Origin: Pseudomonadota bacterium
GTDB taxonomy: Bacteria > Pseudomonadota > Gammaproteobacteria > Burkholderiales > Burkholderiaceae_C
Reading direction: 5' to 3'
Assembly: GCA_018241325.1 (NCBI GenBank)
Contig: JAFEEB010000019.1
Span: forward strand, 1 to 60,160
DNA length: 60,160 bases
Made by a program: the position numbers and the translations under genes. Each line of letters starts with the position of its first letter. The stretch's first letter is position 1. Below are positions 8,347 to 17,688 of the stretch, one piece after another. The notes under the pieces are model-generated. The model saw only the letters and a list, made by a program, of their open reading frames with translations. It was not told the DNA's origin and made no database searches.

Positions 8347-9675
8347 ATGTCCATGACCCCCCAGGAGATCGTCTCCGAACTCGACCGCCACATCGTCGGC
8401 CAGCAGGCGGCCAAGCGCGCCGTGGCCATCGCGCTGCGCAACCGCTGGCGGCGCCAGCAGGTCGATGAAAAGCTGCGCGCCGAGATCACGCCCAAGAACA
8501 TCCTGATGATCGGCCCCACCGGGGTGGGCAAGACCGAGATCGCGCGCCGGCTGGCGCGCCTGGCCAATGCGCCCTTCATCAAGGTCGAGGCGACCAAGTT
8601 CACCGAGGTGGGCTACGTCGGCAAGGACGTCGATTCGATCATCCGCGACCTGGCCGAGATGGCCGTCAAGCAGCAGCGCGAGCAGGCCATGCGCCAGCAC
8701 CGCACGCGCGCCGAAGACCTGGCCGAAGACCGCATCCTCGACGTGCTGCTGCCGCCCGCGCGCAACGCCGACGGCAGCAACGCGTCGGCCACCGACGGCA
8801 CGGCGCGCCAGGCCTTCCGCAAGAAGCTGCGCGAGCACCAGCTGGACGACAAGGAAATCGAGCTGGAGCTGCAACAGCCCGCGCCCACCATGGAAATCAT
8901 GGGCCCGCCCGGCATGGAGGAGATGGCCGAGCAGCTCAAGGGCATGCTGGGCAACATGAACGCCGGGCGGCGCAAGATGCGGCGCGTGAAGATCGGCGAA
9001 GCCATGAAGCTGCTGGTGGACGAGGAGGCCGGCAAGCTGGTCAACGAGGACGAAATTCGCCTGCAGGCGCTGCACAACCTCGAGCAAAACGGCATCGTCT
9101 TCATCGACGAGATCGACAAGGTCGCCTCGCGCACCGAGGCCAGCAGCAGTGCCGACGTGTCGCGCCAGGGCGTGCAGCGCGACCTGCTGCCGCTGGTCGA
9201 AGGCACCACCGTCAACACCAAGTACGGCATGGTCAAGACCGACCACATCCTGTTCATCGCCTCGGGCGCCTTCCACCTGGCCAAGCCCAGCGACCTGATT
9301 CCCGAGCTGCAAGGGCGCCTGCCCATCCGGGTCGAGCTCGATTCTCTCTCGGTCGATGACTTCAAGGCCATCCTCACGCAGACCGACGCCAGCCTGGTGC
9401 GCCAGGTGCAGGCCCTGCTGGCCACCGAGGGCGTGACGCTGGAATTTACCGACGATGGCATCGCGCGCCTGGCGCAGATCGCCTGCGACGTCAACGAAAG
9501 CACCGAGAACATCGGCGCGCGCCGCCTGTCCACCGTGATGGAGCGCCTGCTTGACGACGTCAGCTTCGACGCCACGCGCCTGGAAGGGCAGCAGGTGCAC
9601 ATCGACGCTGCCTACGTCGATGCGCGCCTCGCCGACGTCAGCCGCGACGAAGACTTGTCGCGCTACATCCTCTGA
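8347..9675 (+). CDS. hslU: HslU AAA+ unfoldase subunit
   Basis: ATPase subunit (442 residues) that unfolds substrates and feeds them to HslV. Walker A is GPTGVGKT (56-63) and Walker B is GIVFIDEID (249-257). The intermediate I domain spans roughly 110-230. The C-terminus ends DEDLSRYIL, the conserved tail that inserts into HslV pockets and activates it. The start is [20 protein letters not shown], typical of the family. An R1 repeat separates it from hslV; a strong terminator follows. Confidence 0.96.
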   Translation: MSMTPQEIVSELDRHIVGQQAAKRAVAIALRNRWRRQQVDEKLRAEITPKNILMIGPTGVGKTEIARRLARLANAPFIKVEATKFTEVGYVGKDVDSIIRDLAEMAVKQQREQAMRQHRTRAEDLAEDRILDVLLPPARNADGSNASATDGTARQAFRKKLREHQLDDKEIELELQQPAPTMEIMGPPGMEEMAEQLKGMLGNMNAGRRKMRRVKIGEAMKLLVDEEAGKLVNEDEIRLQALHNLEQNGIVFIDEIDKVASRTEASSSADVSRQGVQRDLLPLVEGTTVNTKYGMVKTDHILFIASGAFHLAKPSDLIPELQGRLPIRVELDSLSVDDFKAILTQTDASLVRQVQALLATEGVTLEFTDDGIARLAQIACDVNESTENIGARRLSTVMERLLDDVSFDATRLEGQQVHIDAAYVDARLADVSRDEDLSRYIL

Positions 9676-9706
9676 CGCGCCGGTGACCGACGGGTCTTGA
9701 GTTGCC

Positions 9707-9731
9707 CCCCGCCCGATCGCGGGGTTTTGTT
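9707..9731 (+). terminator. Rho-independent terminator of hslVU
   Basis: Six-base GC stem CCCCGC/GCGGGG with a six-base loop, followed by TTTTGTT, 31 bases after the hslU stop. It separates the hslVU unit from the dcw cluster. Confidence 0.75.
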
Positions 9732-9829
9732 GCTGGCTCGGCCCGGCCGCGCGCCACGGCCGCTGTGCACAAATTCACGGCAAGCGCGGGTGCGTGCAGC
9801 CGGCGGCATCGCCCCGCATCGGGGAAATC

Positions 9830-9935
9830 ACTTTGATAGTTGGAGCTAAGTCCCTAATTTCAAAGAAATTTTGACTTGAATCTCTGGTGAAAAAACCAGC
9901 TAAGGTCTTGATTTCATTGAAAAAATGTGTTCGCC
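9830..9935 (+). promoter_or_regulatory. AT-rich leader region upstream of mraZ with imperfect direct repeats
   Basis: The 364-base gap between hslU and mraZ carries no gene. After the terminator it holds a markedly AT-rich stretch, unlike the surrounding GC-rich DNA. Two imperfect direct repeats start at 9844 and 9898, 54 bases apart; both read AGCTAAG, then ATTTCA, then GAAA. Small inverted repeats are also visible: AATTTC-AAA-GAAATT and CTGGT-GAAAAA-ACCAG. It probably contains promoter or regulator sites for the dcw cluster. Confidence 0.45.
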
Positions 9936-9937
9936 CC

Positions 9938-9999
9938 TTGTCCGGCGCATGGGATTCCTGCTACAGTGCAAAAAAGTGCAATTAAGTGGTGAGAAGTGC
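9938..9999 (+). promoter_or_regulatory. mraZ promoter with four-repeat MraZ operator
   Basis: AGTG occurs four times with an exact 10-base period, at 9965, 9975, 9985 and 9995; three of the four read AGTGC. This is the arrangement of operators bound by the MraZ ring (helically phased direct repeats upstream of mraZ). A possible promoter is TTGTCC at 9938-9943, an 18-base spacer, and TACAGT at 9962-9967, so the -10 box overlaps the first repeat. Autorepression of the cluster by MraZ is inferred. Confidence 0.7.
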
Positions 10000-10039
10000 C
10001 GTCACCACCCGGTTTTGATCGTCACGGCAGGGAAATCGC

Positions 10040-10468
10040 GTGTTTCAAGGGGCTTCATCGCTGAGTCTGGATGCCAAGGGGCGGCTGTCTGTGCCGACCC
10101 GGCATCGTGACGTCCTGCTCGCGACGGCCAGCGGGCAGCTCACGATCACCAAGCACCCGCACGGCTGCCTGATGGTGTTTCCGCGCCCCGAGTGGGAGAA
10201 ATTTCGCGAGCGCATCGCGCAGCTGCCCATGTCGGCCCAGTGGTGGAAGCGCATCTTCCTGGGCAACGCGATGGACGTGGAGCTGGACGGCACGGGCCGC
10301 GTACTGGTCTCGCCCGAGCTGCGCGCCGCCGCGGGCCTGGTGCGCGAGACCATGCTGCTGGGCATGGGCGATCACTTCGAGCTGTGGGACAAGGCCGCCT
10401 ACGAGGCCAAGGAGGCCGAGGCGATGCAAGAGCCCATGCCGGCGGCGTTCGAGGATTTTGCGTTTTGA
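10040..10468 (+). CDS. mraZ: MraZ transcriptional regulator
   Basis: First gene of the dcw cluster and its autoregulator. The 142-residue protein has the two tandem AbrB-like (SpoVT-type) half-domains, each with the DXXGR signature: residues 11-15 (DAKGR) and 83-87 (DGTGR). It uses a GTG start ([15 protein letters not shown]) preceded by GGCAGGGAAA. The operator with four phased repeats lies 41-75 bases upstream. rsmH begins ten bases after the stop, so the two are surely co-transcribed. Confidence 0.95.
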   Translation: MFQGASSLSLDAKGRLSVPTRHRDVLLATASGQLTITKHPHGCLMVFPRPEWEKFRERIAQLPMSAQWWKRIFLGNAMDVELDGTGRVLVSPELRAAAGLVRETMLLGMGDHFELWDKAAYEAKEAEAMQEPMPAAFEDFAF

Positions 10469-10478
10469 AGGCGGGGCG

Positions 10479-11495
10479 GTGAACACATGGTCGCACACCA
10501 CCGTCTTGCTGAACGAAGCCGTCGAGGCGCTGGTTTCGGATCCGCAGGGCTGCTACGTGGACGCCACCTTCGGGCGCGGCGGACACGCGCGGCGCATCCT
10601 GCGGCAGCTGGCGCCCGCGGGGCGCCTGATTGCTTTCGACAAGGACCCGGAGGCGGTGGCCGAGGCCGCACGCATCGCCGACCCGCGCCTGGAGATGCGC
10701 CACCGGGGGTTTGCGGCGCTGGGCGAGCTGCCCCCGGCGAGCGTGGCCGGGGTCTTGCTGGACCTGGGCATCAGCTCGCCGCAGATCGACAACCCCGAGC
10801 GGGGTTTTTCTTTTCGTGCCGACGGCCCGCTGGACATGCGCATGGACCCTTCGCGGGGTCAGAGCGCGGCCGACTGGCTGGCGGCGGCATCCCAGCAACA
10901 GATCGCGGAGGTGATTCGTGACTACGGCGAAGAACGGTTTGCTGTCGCCATTGCAAAGGCGATTGTCGCGCGTCGGCAAACGGGTCATCCCCTGGCCCGC
11001 ACCCTGGAGTTCGCCGAGCTCGTCGCCGGCGCGGTCCGCACTCGCGAGCCGGGGCAACACCCGGCGACCCGGACATTCCAGGCTGTTCGGATTTTCATCA
11101 ACGCCGAGCTTGAAGAGCTCCGGCAGGCGCTAGAAGCGAGTCTGCACGTGCTGCAACCGGCCGGCCGCCTGGTGGTGATCAGCTTCCATTCGCTGGAAGA
11201 CCGCATCGCCAAACAATTCATCGCACGCCACGCGCGCGCGGTGGTGGACCGCCGCGCGCCCTTTGCCGAGCCCGCGCCCACCTTGCTGCGCGCGCTGGCG
11301 CGCGTGCGCCCCAGCGACGCCGAGGTGGCCGCCAACCCGCGCGCACGCAGCGCCATCATGCGGGTGGCCGAGCGCACGGAGGTGGCGGCGCGGGTGAGCC
11401 CCGAGCCGACGTCGGGCCGTCCCAAGTCGGCGAGCGCCCCCTCGGGGGGCAGCGCAGCACGCGCAGCGACGAAGCGTGGGGGCCCCGTGTCATGA
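10479..11495 (+). CDS. rsmH: 16S rRNA (cytosine1402-N4)-methyltransferase RsmH
   Basis: SAM-dependent enzyme that methylates C1402 N4 in the 16S rRNA decoding centre. The GTG start is chosen because AAGGCGGGG precedes it; a TTG seven codons earlier would overlap mraZ. The protein (338 residues) has [10 protein letters not shown] at the start, the SAM-binding motif DATFGRGGH (28-36) and the conserved FHSLEDR. The last 20 or so residues ([19 protein letters not shown]) are encoded by a GC-rich repeat (R4) and look like a later addition to the normal C-terminus. The stop overlaps the ftsL ATG. Confidence 0.95.
   Translation: MNTWSHTTVLLNEAVEALVSDPQGCYVDATFGRGGHARRILRQLAPAGRLIAFDKDPEAVAEAARIADPRLEMRHRGFAALGELPPASVAGVLLDLGISSPQIDNPERGFSFRADGPLDMRMDPSRGQSAADWLAAASQQQIAEVIRDYGEERFAVAIAKAIVARRQTGHPLARTLEFAELVAGAVRTREPGQHPATRTFQAVRIFINAELEELRQALEASLHVLQPAGRLVVISFHSLEDRIAKQFIARHARAVVDRRAPFAEPAPTLLRALARVRPSDAEVAANPRARSAIMRVAERTEVAARVSPEPTSGRPKSASAPSGGSAARAATKRGGPVS
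11431..11485 (+). repeat. R4 GC-rich repeat forming the 3' end of rsmH
   Basis: A segment with the hairpin GCCCCC-TC-GGGGGG followed by AGCGCAGCACGCGCAGCGAC and ending GCGTGGGGG. I recognise this style of sequence from intergenic regions of Comamonadaceae. Here it is translated as the RsmH C-terminus and ends a few bases before the ftsL start. Only one copy is in the window. Confidence 0.5.
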
Positions 11496-11800
11496 CTCGG
11501 CTATCGATCGTGCTGCTCGCCGCGGTGATGTTCTCGGCCATGTACCTGGTGCGCGTGCAGTACGAGTCGCGCCATTTGTTCACCGAGATCGAGCGGGCCC
11601 GGGCCGAGGCGCGCACGCTGGAGACCCAGCGCCGCCAGCTCGAGGTGGAAAAGCGCGCCCAGGCCACCTCCTTGCGGGTGGAAAAGCTGGCGCAGGAAAA
11701 ACTGGCCATGCGCCCGGTCACGCCGGCCATCACCGAATACGTCACCGCGCACGCGCAGGCCGCCGCGGCCTCGGGTGCCCGCGAGGAGCGCGCGCGATGA
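11492..11800 (+). CDS. ftsL: Cell division protein FtsL
   Basis: Small bitopic divisome protein (102 residues) that forms the FtsQLB complex and helps activate FtsWI. A single membrane helix spans about residues 4-20 ([17 protein letters not shown]), followed by a leucine-rich coiled coil in the periplasm (about 25-75). Sequence conservation in this family is low; identity rests mainly on topology, size and position between rsmH and ftsI. It overlaps rsmH and ends in an ATGA overlap with ftsI, implying translational coupling. Confidence 0.9.
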   Translation: MTRLSIVLLAAVMFSAMYLVRVQYESRHLFTEIERARAEARTLETQRRQLEVEKRAQATSLRVEKLAQEKLAMRPVTPAITEYVTAHAQAAAASGAREERAR

Positions 11801-13533
11801 AAAGCATTCGCTACACCTCCAGTCCGCTGCTGGCCTCCAAGACGCCCATGTGGCGCAGCAAGTTCGTCGTGGCGGCGCTGGCGCTGGCCTTCATCGGCCT
11901 GACCGCGCGCGCCGCCTACGTGCAGGTGTTCGACAACGCCTTCTTCCAGCGCCAGGGCGACCGGCGCGTGCTGCGCACGCTGGAGCTGCCGGCCAGCCGC
12001 GGGCGCATCTTCGATCGCAACGGCCTGCTGCTGGCCTCCAGCGTGCTGGCCCCCAGCATCTGGGCCATTCCGGAAGAGGTCAAGGCGGACGATGCCGACT
12101 TGCGCAAGCTGGCCAAGCTGCTGGGCATGCCGCTGAAGGACTTGCAGCACAAGCTGGGCGAGGATGACCGCAGCTTCGTGTGGCTCAAGCGCCTGGTCGA
12201 CCAGCCGGTGGCGCAGCAGATCGCCGACATGAAGATCCCCGGCATCCACCAGCGCAAGGAATACAAGCGCAAGTACCCCGAGGGCGAGGCCGCCGCGCAC
12301 GTGGTCGGCTTCACCGACGTGGAGAACAAGGGCATCGAGGGCGCCGAGCGCTCGTTCGACAAGCTGCTGGCCGGCCGCGAGGGTTCGCGCCGCGTCATCA
12401 AGGACCGGCTGGGCCACGCGGTCGAGGAAGTCGGCGAAGAGGTGCCGCCGGTGGACGGCAAGGACATTCACCTGTCGATCGACTCCAAGATCCAGTTCTT
12501 CGCCTACCAGAAGCTGCGCGACGCGGTCATCGCCAACAAGGCCAAGACCGGCAGCGTGGTAGTTCTGGACACGGCCACGGGCGAGGTTCTGGCGCTGGCC
12601 AACTACCCCAGCTACGTGCCCGACGATCGCCGCAACCTCTCCGGCCCGCAGCTGCGCAACATCGCCATCACCGACACCTTCGAGCCCGGCTCCGTGATGA
12701 AGCCCATCACGGTGGCCACCGCGCTGGAGCTGGGGCGCGTCACGCCGCAAACCGTGATCCAGACCGGGCCGGGCAGCTACCAGCTGGACAAGTTCACCGT
12801 GCGCGACACGCACAACTACGGCGCGCTCACGGTGGAGGGCGTGATCCAGAAGTCCAGCAACATCGGCGCCCTCAAGATCGCGCAACGCCTGAGCGCCAAG
12901 GAGATGTGGGACGTCTACACCTCACTGGGCTACGGGCGCAAGCCGGACCTGACCTTCCCTGGCGCGGCCACCGGACGCCTGCGCCCCTGGAAGAGCTGGA
13001 AGCCGATCGAGCAGTCCACCATGGCCTACGGCTACGGCCTGTCGGCCTCGCTGTTCCAGATGGCGCATTCCTATTCCGCGTTCGCGCACGACGGCGTGGT
13101 GATCCCGGCCACCTTGCTGCGCAGTCCGGACGGCCAGCCGGTGCAGGGCGTCAAGGTTTTCTCGGAGAAAACCGCACGCGCCGTGCGCAAGATGCTGCAA
13201 ATGGCCGCCGGCCCCGGCGGCACGGGCCAGCGCGCGCAAACCGTGGGTTATTCGGTGGGCGGCAAGTCCGGCACCGCGCGCAAGCAGCAGGGCAAGGGCT
13301 ATGCCGCCGGCAAGTACCGCGCCTGGTTTGCCGGCATGGCGCCGATCGAGCAGCCGCGCGTGATCGTGGCCGTGATGGTGGACGAGCCCAGCGCCGGCAC
13401 GTTCTACGGCGGCGCGGTGGCCGCGCCCGTGTTCAGCGAGGTGGTGCAGCAAACCCTGCGCGTGATGGGCGTGGCGCCGGACATGGCGGTCAAGCCCGAG
13501 ATCGTCACCGAACAGGTCCAGGAATCCTTCTGA
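11797..13533 (+). CDS. ftsI: Peptidoglycan D,D-transpeptidase FtsI (PBP3)
   Basis: Septum-specific class B penicillin-binding protein (578 residues) that cross-links peptidoglycan with FtsW. An N-terminal membrane anchor lies at about 20-42, then the pedestal domain, then the transpeptidase domain. Active-site motifs are SVMK with nucleophile Ser299 and Lys302, SSN (353-355) and KSGT (490-493). The start overlaps ftsL (ATGA) and the stop overlaps murE (TGATG). Confidence 0.96.
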   Translation: MKSIRYTSSPLLASKTPMWRSKFVVAALALAFIGLTARAAYVQVFDNAFFQRQGDRRVLRTLELPASRGRIFDRNGLLLASSVLAPSIWAIPEEVKADDADLRKLAKLLGMPLKDLQHKLGEDDRSFVWLKRLVDQPVAQQIADMKIPGIHQRKEYKRKYPEGEAAAHVVGFTDVENKGIEGAERSFDKLLAGREGSRRVIKDRLGHAVEEVGEEVPPVDGKDIHLSIDSKIQFFAYQKLRDAVIANKAKTGSVVVLDTATGEVLALANYPSYVPDDRRNLSGPQLRNIAITDTFEPGSVMKPITVATALELGRVTPQTVIQTGPGSYQLDKFTVRDTHNYGALTVEGVIQKSSNIGALKIAQRLSAKEMWDVYTSLGYGRKPDLTFPGAATGRLRPWKSWKPIEQSTMAYGYGLSASLFQMAHSYSAFAHDGVVIPATLLRSPDGQPVQGVKVFSEKTARAVRKMLQMAAGPGGTGQRAQTVGYSVGGKSGTARKQQGKGYAAGKYRAWFAGMAPIEQPRVIVAVMVDEPSAGTFYGGAVAAPVFSEVVQQTLRVMGVAPDMAVKPEIVTEQVQESF

Positions 13534-15038
13534 TGACCCGGCTGGCCACGCCCCAGGACGCCGCGCGCTGGCTGCACCAGCGCGTGCGCGGCGTCTTGCG
13601 CACCGACAGCCGGCGGGTTGCGGCCGGCGACGGCTTCATTGCCTGGCCGGGTGCCGCCACGGACGGGCGGCGCTTTGTGGCCGATGCGCTGGCGCAGGGC
13701 GCCACGGCCTGCGTGGTGGAGCACGAGGGCGTGCAGGATTTCGGTTTCGACGATGCCGCCATCGCCACCTACGGCGCGCTCAAGGCCGCCAGCGGGCCGA
13801 TTGCCGCCGCCTACTACGAGCAACCCTCGCAGGCGCTGTCGGTGGTGGCCATCACGGGCACCAACGGCAAGACCTCCTCGACCTGGTGGCTGGCCTGGGC
13901 GCTATCAAAATTACAGCTGTCTGCGCTGTCTCCAAGCGCGCTGGTCGGCACTTTGGGTGTTGGAACACCCGGGGCCTTGCAAGCCACGGGCCTGACCACG
14001 CCCGACCCGGTGCTGCTGCAGCAAAGCCTGCGCGGCTTCGCGGACGGTGGCGTCAAGTCCTGCGTGATGGAGGCGTCCTCCATCGGCATCGCCGAGCACC
14101 GGCTGGACGGCACGTCGGTGCGCGTGGCGGTGTTCACCAACCTGACGCAGGACCACCTGGACTACCACGGCAGCATGGACGCCTACTGGGCCGCCAAGGC
14201 TGCGCTGTTCGCGTGGCCGGGCCTGCAGGCGGCGGTCATCAACATCGATGACCCGCGCGGTGCGCAACTGGCCGAGCACACCCGCTCGCGCGGGCTGGAC
14301 GTGTGGACGGTGTCGCTGCGCCAGCCGGCGCGCGTGCAGGCGCAGGACGTGGGCTACGGCGCGCACGGCCTGCGCTGGACGCTGTGCGAAGGCGCGCAGG
14401 CCCGGGTCATGGAGACCGCCCTGGTGGGCGAATACAACGTCTCCAACCTGCTGGGCGTGATCGCGGCCCTGCGCGCACTGGGCGTGCCCCTGGCCGATGC
14501 GGTGCGCGTGTGTGCCGACCTGCCCGACGTGCCGGGCCGCATGGAGCGCGTGACGCCGGCGGGCGAGCGCGCCGCGCCGCTGGTGGTGGTGGACTACGCC
14601 CACACGCCCGATGCGCTGGACAAGGCTCTGGCCGCCCTGCGCCCGCTGGCGGCCCAGCGCGGCGGCCGCTTGTGCTGCGTGTTCGGCTGCGGTGGCAACC
14701 GCGACGCCGGCAAGCGCCCGTTGATGGGCGCCGCCGCCCAGGCCGGCGCCGACCGCGTGGTGGTGACCAGCGACAACCCGCGCCTGGAGCCGCCGCGGGC
14801 CATCATCGACGACATCGTGCGCGGCCTGACGCGCACCGATGCCGTGCGCATCGACATCGATCGCGCCCGTGCCATTGCCGTTGCCGTGGCGCAGGCCGAC
14901 GCGCGTGACGTGGTGCTGATCGCCGGCAAGGGCCACGAGGACTACCAGGACGCGGGCGGCGTCAAGACGCCGTTTTCCGATCAGGCACATGCGCGCCAGG
15001 CCCTGGCCGATCGCGTCGCAGCGGGGGCCGCGGCATGA
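13533..15038 (+). CDS. murE: UDP-MurNAc-tripeptide (meso-DAP) ligase MurE
   Basis: Cytosolic Mur ligase (501 residues) adding meso-diaminopimelate to UDP-MurNAc-L-Ala-D-Glu. The P-loop is TGTNGKT (108-114). Substrate specificity is shown by DNPR (414-417), the meso-DAP signature. Residues of about 123-136, just after the P-loop helix, are encoded by an R1 repeat that keeps the frame, giving the segment LSKLQLSALSPSAL. This position should tolerate a loop. The gene overlaps ftsI by one base and murF's first ATG by four. Confidence 0.95.
   Translation: MTRLATPQDAARWLHQRVRGVLRTDSRRVAAGDGFIAWPGAATDGRRFVADALAQGATACVVEHEGVQDFGFDDAAIATYGALKAASGPIAAAYYEQPSQALSVVAITGTNGKTSSTWWLAWALSKLQLSALSPSALVGTLGVGTPGALQATGLTTPDPVLLQQSLRGFADGGVKSCVMEASSIGIAEHRLDGTSVRVAVFTNLTQDHLDYHGSMDAYWAAKAALFAWPGLQAAVINIDDPRGAQLAEHTRSRGLDVWTVSLRQPARVQAQDVGYGAHGLRWTLCEGAQARVMETALVGEYNVSNLLGVIAALRALGVPLADAVRVCADLPDVPGRMERVTPAGERAAPLVVVDYAHTPDALDKALAALRPLAAQRGGRLCCVFGCGGNRDAGKRPLMGAAAQAGADRVVVTSDNPRLEPPRAIIDDIVRGLTRTDAVRIDIDRARAIAVAVAQADARDVVLIAGKGHEDYQDAGGVKTPFSDQAHARQALADRVAAGAAA
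13901..13941 (+). repeat. R1 dispersed repeat, copy c, inside murE
   Basis: In-frame R1 copy within the murE coding sequence: GCTATCAAAATTACAGCTGT, then CTGCGCTGTCTCCAAGCGCG. Both the ATAGCTG-like core (here ACAGCTG) and the AAGCGCG end are recognisable. It is the only R1 copy lying wholly inside a conserved enzyme. Confidence 0.65.
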
Positions 15039-15109
15039 GCGCGCCGGGCCGTTCCCAAGCGCGAAATCCCGCAGCGCGCAGCGCGGAGGGTAGTCCAGTG
15101 AGCGCCGCC
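15035..15109 (+). repeat. R3 start-duplicating element at murF
   Basis: The murE-murF junction has two similar starts 63 bases apart: ATGAGCGCGCC at 15035 and GTGAGCGCCGCC at 15098. The DNA between them is GC-rich and ends GCGCGGAGGGTAGTCCA, which supplies a Shine-Dalgarno sequence for the second start. The same layout occurs before murG and liuD. Confidence 0.5.
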
Positions 15110-16516
15110 ATGCAGTGGCCCCTGGCCGACGCCGCGCGCGCCGTGCCGCAGGCCCGCGTGCTGGGCGATGGCGCGGTGCGCATCGATCGCGTGCACAGCG
15201 ACACCCGCAGCGTGCAGCCCGGTGATTTGTTCGTGGCCTTGAAGGGTGAGCGCTTCGATGCCAATCAGTTCCTGGGCGAAGCCGCCGCCAGCGGCGCCGT
15301 CGCCGTGTTGTGCGACGCCGCGGCCGAGCCGGCGCTGGCCGCCTGCGGGCTGCCGGGCATTCTGGTGCCCGACGCCCGCATCGCCCTGGGCGAGCTGGCT
15401 CAGGCCTGGCGCCAGCGCTTCACCGGCCCGCTGATCGCCGTCACCGGCAGCAACGGCAAGACCACGGTGACGCAGATGATCGCGGCCATCCTGCGCGCTT
15501 GGCAGGGTGATGCGGCGCTGGCCACCGAGGGCAACTTCAACAACGACATCGGCCTGCCGCTGACCCTGCTGCGCCTGCGGCCCGATCATCGGGTGGCCGT
15601 GGTCGAACTGGGCATGAATCACCCCGGCGAGATCGCGCAACTGGCGGCCATCGCCCAGCCCACGGTCGCGCTGGTCAACAACGCCCAGCGCGAGCACCAG
15701 GAGTTCATGGCCTCGGTCGAAGCCGTGGCGCGCGAAAACGGCGCCGTGCTGCAAGCCCTGGGGGCGGGCGGTATCGCGGTGTTTCCCGCCGGCGATCCGT
15801 ACACCCCCTTGTGGCAAGCCCTGGCCGGCGCGCGTGCGCAGCGGCTGTTTGGCGAGGCGGCGCAAGCTGCGTCGGTGACGCTGAAGAGCGCGCAGTGGCA
15901 GCAGGATGCGTGGCAGGCGAGCGCGCTCACGCCCGCGGGCGAGGTCGCCTTTCGGCTGCATGTGGCCGGACGCCACAACCTGAACAACGCCCTGGCCGCG
16001 CTGGCCTGCGCCGATGCGGCGGGCGTGCCGCCGGCGGCCATGGCCCAGGGCCTGGATGCGTTCCGGCCCGTGCGTGGGCGCTCGCGCACCGTGCTGCTGC
16101 GCCGCGGTGCGCGCACCGTCACGCTCATCGACGACAGCTACAACGCCAACCCGGACTCGGTGCGTGCGGTGATCGACGTGCTGGCCGAGTTGCCCGGCCC
16201 GCGCCTGCTGGTGCTGGGCGACATGGGCGAGGTGGGCGATCAGGGGCCGGCGTTTCACGCCGAGGTGGGCGCCTATGCGCGCCAGCGCGGCATCGAGCAC
16301 CTGCTGGCGCACGGCGCGCTGGCCATTCATGCGGCCATGGCGTTCGGCGGCAGCCACTTCGACACCATCGAGGCCCTGCAAGCGGCCGTGCGCACGCATC
16401 TGGCGGGGTGCCAGTCGGTGGCTGTCAAGGGCTCGCGCTTCATGCGCATGGAGCGCGTGGTTGAGGCGTTGGCCCAGGTCGCCGACCCGACGAAGGAGGG
16501 CGCCCATGCTGCTTGA
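15098..16516 (+). CDS. murF: UDP-MurNAc-tripeptide--D-Ala-D-Ala ligase MurF
   Basis: Final cytosolic Mur ligase, adding D-Ala-D-Ala to complete UDP-MurNAc-pentapeptide. The P-loop is TGSNGKT (116-122 in this numbering), with LVNNAQREH and [10 protein letters not shown] downstream. I prefer the GTG at 15098 because GGAGGG lies seven bases before it and homology begins at MQWPLADA just after. The ATG at 15035 overlaps the murE stop (ATGA) and would add 21 residues derived from an R3 element. The product from 15098 is 472 residues. mraY overlaps its 3' end. Confidence 0.93.
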   Translation: MSAAMQWPLADAARAVPQARVLGDGAVRIDRVHSDTRSVQPGDLFVALKGERFDANQFLGEAAASGAVAVLCDAAAEPALAACGLPGILVPDARIALGELAQAWRQRFTGPLIAVTGSNGKTTVTQMIAAILRAWQGDAALATEGNFNNDIGLPLTLLRLRPDHRVAVVELGMNHPGEIAQLAAIAQPTVALVNNAQREHQEFMASVEAVARENGAVLQALGAGGIAVFPAGDPYTPLWQALAGARAQRLFGEAAQAASVTLKSAQWQQDAWQASALTPAGEVAFRLHVAGRHNLNNALAALACADAAGVPPAAMAQGLDAFRPVRGRSRTVLLRRGARTVTLIDDSYNANPDSVRAVIDVLAELPGPRLLVLGDMGEVGDQGPAFHAEVGAYARQRGIEHLLAHGALAIHAAMAFGGSHFDTIEALQAAVRTHLAGCQSVAVKGSRFMRMERVVEALAQVADPTKEGAHAA

Positions 16517-17684
16517 GTTGGCCGCCTGGCTGCAAAAGCTCTCGCCCGATCTCGGATTCTTCCGGGTCTTTCAATACATCACGTTTCGCGCCGTGATGGC
16601 CGCGATGACCGCCCTGTTGATCGGCATTGGCGCGGGCCCGTGGGTGATCCGCAAGCTGACGGCACTGAAGATCGGCCAACCGGTGCGCGGCTACGGCATG
16701 CAGACGCACCTGGTCAAGAGCGGCACGCCCACCATGGGTGGCGTGCTGATCCTGATCGCCATCGCCGTGTCGGTGCTGCTGTGGGCCGACTGGTCCAACC
16801 GCTTCATCTGGATCGTGATGGTGGTCACCCTGGGCTTTGGCGCCATCGGCTGGGTGGACGACTGGCGCAAGGTGGTGCGCAAGGATCCCGAGGGCATGCG
16901 CTCGCGCGACAAGTATTTCTGGCAGTCGCTCATCGGCGGCGTGGCCGCGCTGTATCTGGTGTTCGCGATTTCCGAGAACACCAACGCGCGCGTGTTCGAG
17001 CTGTTCGTCGCCTGGATTCGATCGGGTTTTTCGGTCGAGCTGCCGCATGCCGCCGGCCTGCTGGTGCCCTTTTTCAAGGAAGTCAGCTACCCGCTGGGCG
17101 TGCTGGGCTTCGTGATCTTGAGCTACCTGGTCATCGTCGGCTCCAGCAATGCCGTCAACCTGACCGACGGCCTGGACGGCCTGGCCATCATGCCGGTGAT
17201 CATGGTGGGCTCGGCGCTGGGGATCTTCGCGTACGTGACCGGCAACGCGTTCTACGCCAGGTACCTGCTGTTTCCGCACATTCCCGGCACGGGCGAGTTG
17301 CTGATCTTCTGCGCCGCCATGGCGGGCGCGGGCCTGGCCTTTCTGTGGTTCAACGCGCATCCGGCGCAGGTGTTCATGGGTGACGTGGGCGCGCTGGCGC
17401 TGGGCGGCGCCCTGGGCACCATCGCCGTCATCGTGCGCCAGGAGATCGTGCTGGCGGTGATGGGCGGCATCTTCGTGGTCGAGGCCATTTCGGTCATGGC
17501 CCAGGTCACCTGGTTCAAGTTCACCAAGCGGCGTTACGGCGAGGGCCGGCGCCTGCTCAAGATGGCGCCGCTGCACCACCACTTCGAGAAAAGCGGCTGG
17601 GCCGAGACCCAGGTGGTGGTGCGCTTCTGGATCATCACCATGCTGCTGTGCCTGGTGGGCCTTTCATCGTTGAAGCTGAGGTAG
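16506..17684 (+). CDS. mraY: Phospho-MurNAc-pentapeptide transferase MraY
   Basis: Integral membrane enzyme (392 residues, about ten membrane helices) that transfers phospho-MurNAc-pentapeptide to undecaprenyl phosphate, giving lipid I. Signatures include the GQPVRGYG and KSGTPTMGG loops, the VDDWRK motif, [10 protein letters not shown] and the PLHHHFE histidine motif. The start overlaps the murF stop by eleven bases. Length and all loops match the family. Confidence 0.96.
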   Translation: MLLELAAWLQKLSPDLGFFRVFQYITFRAVMAAMTALLIGIGAGPWVIRKLTALKIGQPVRGYGMQTHLVKSGTPTMGGVLILIAIAVSVLLWADWSNRFIWIVMVVTLGFGAIGWVDDWRKVVRKDPEGMRSRDKYFWQSLIGGVAALYLVFAISENTNARVFELFVAWIRSGFSVELPHAAGLLVPFFKEVSYPLGVLGFVILSYLVIVGSSNAVNLTDGLDGLAIMPVIMVGSALGIFAYVTGNAFYARYLLFPHIPGTGELLIFCAAMAGAGLAFLWFNAHPAQVFMGDVGALALGGALGTIAVIVRQEIVLAVMGGIFVVEAISVMAQVTWFKFTKRRYGEGRRLLKMAPLHHHFEKSGWAETQVVVRFWIITMLLCLVGLSSLKLR

Positions 17685-17688
17685 CGCG

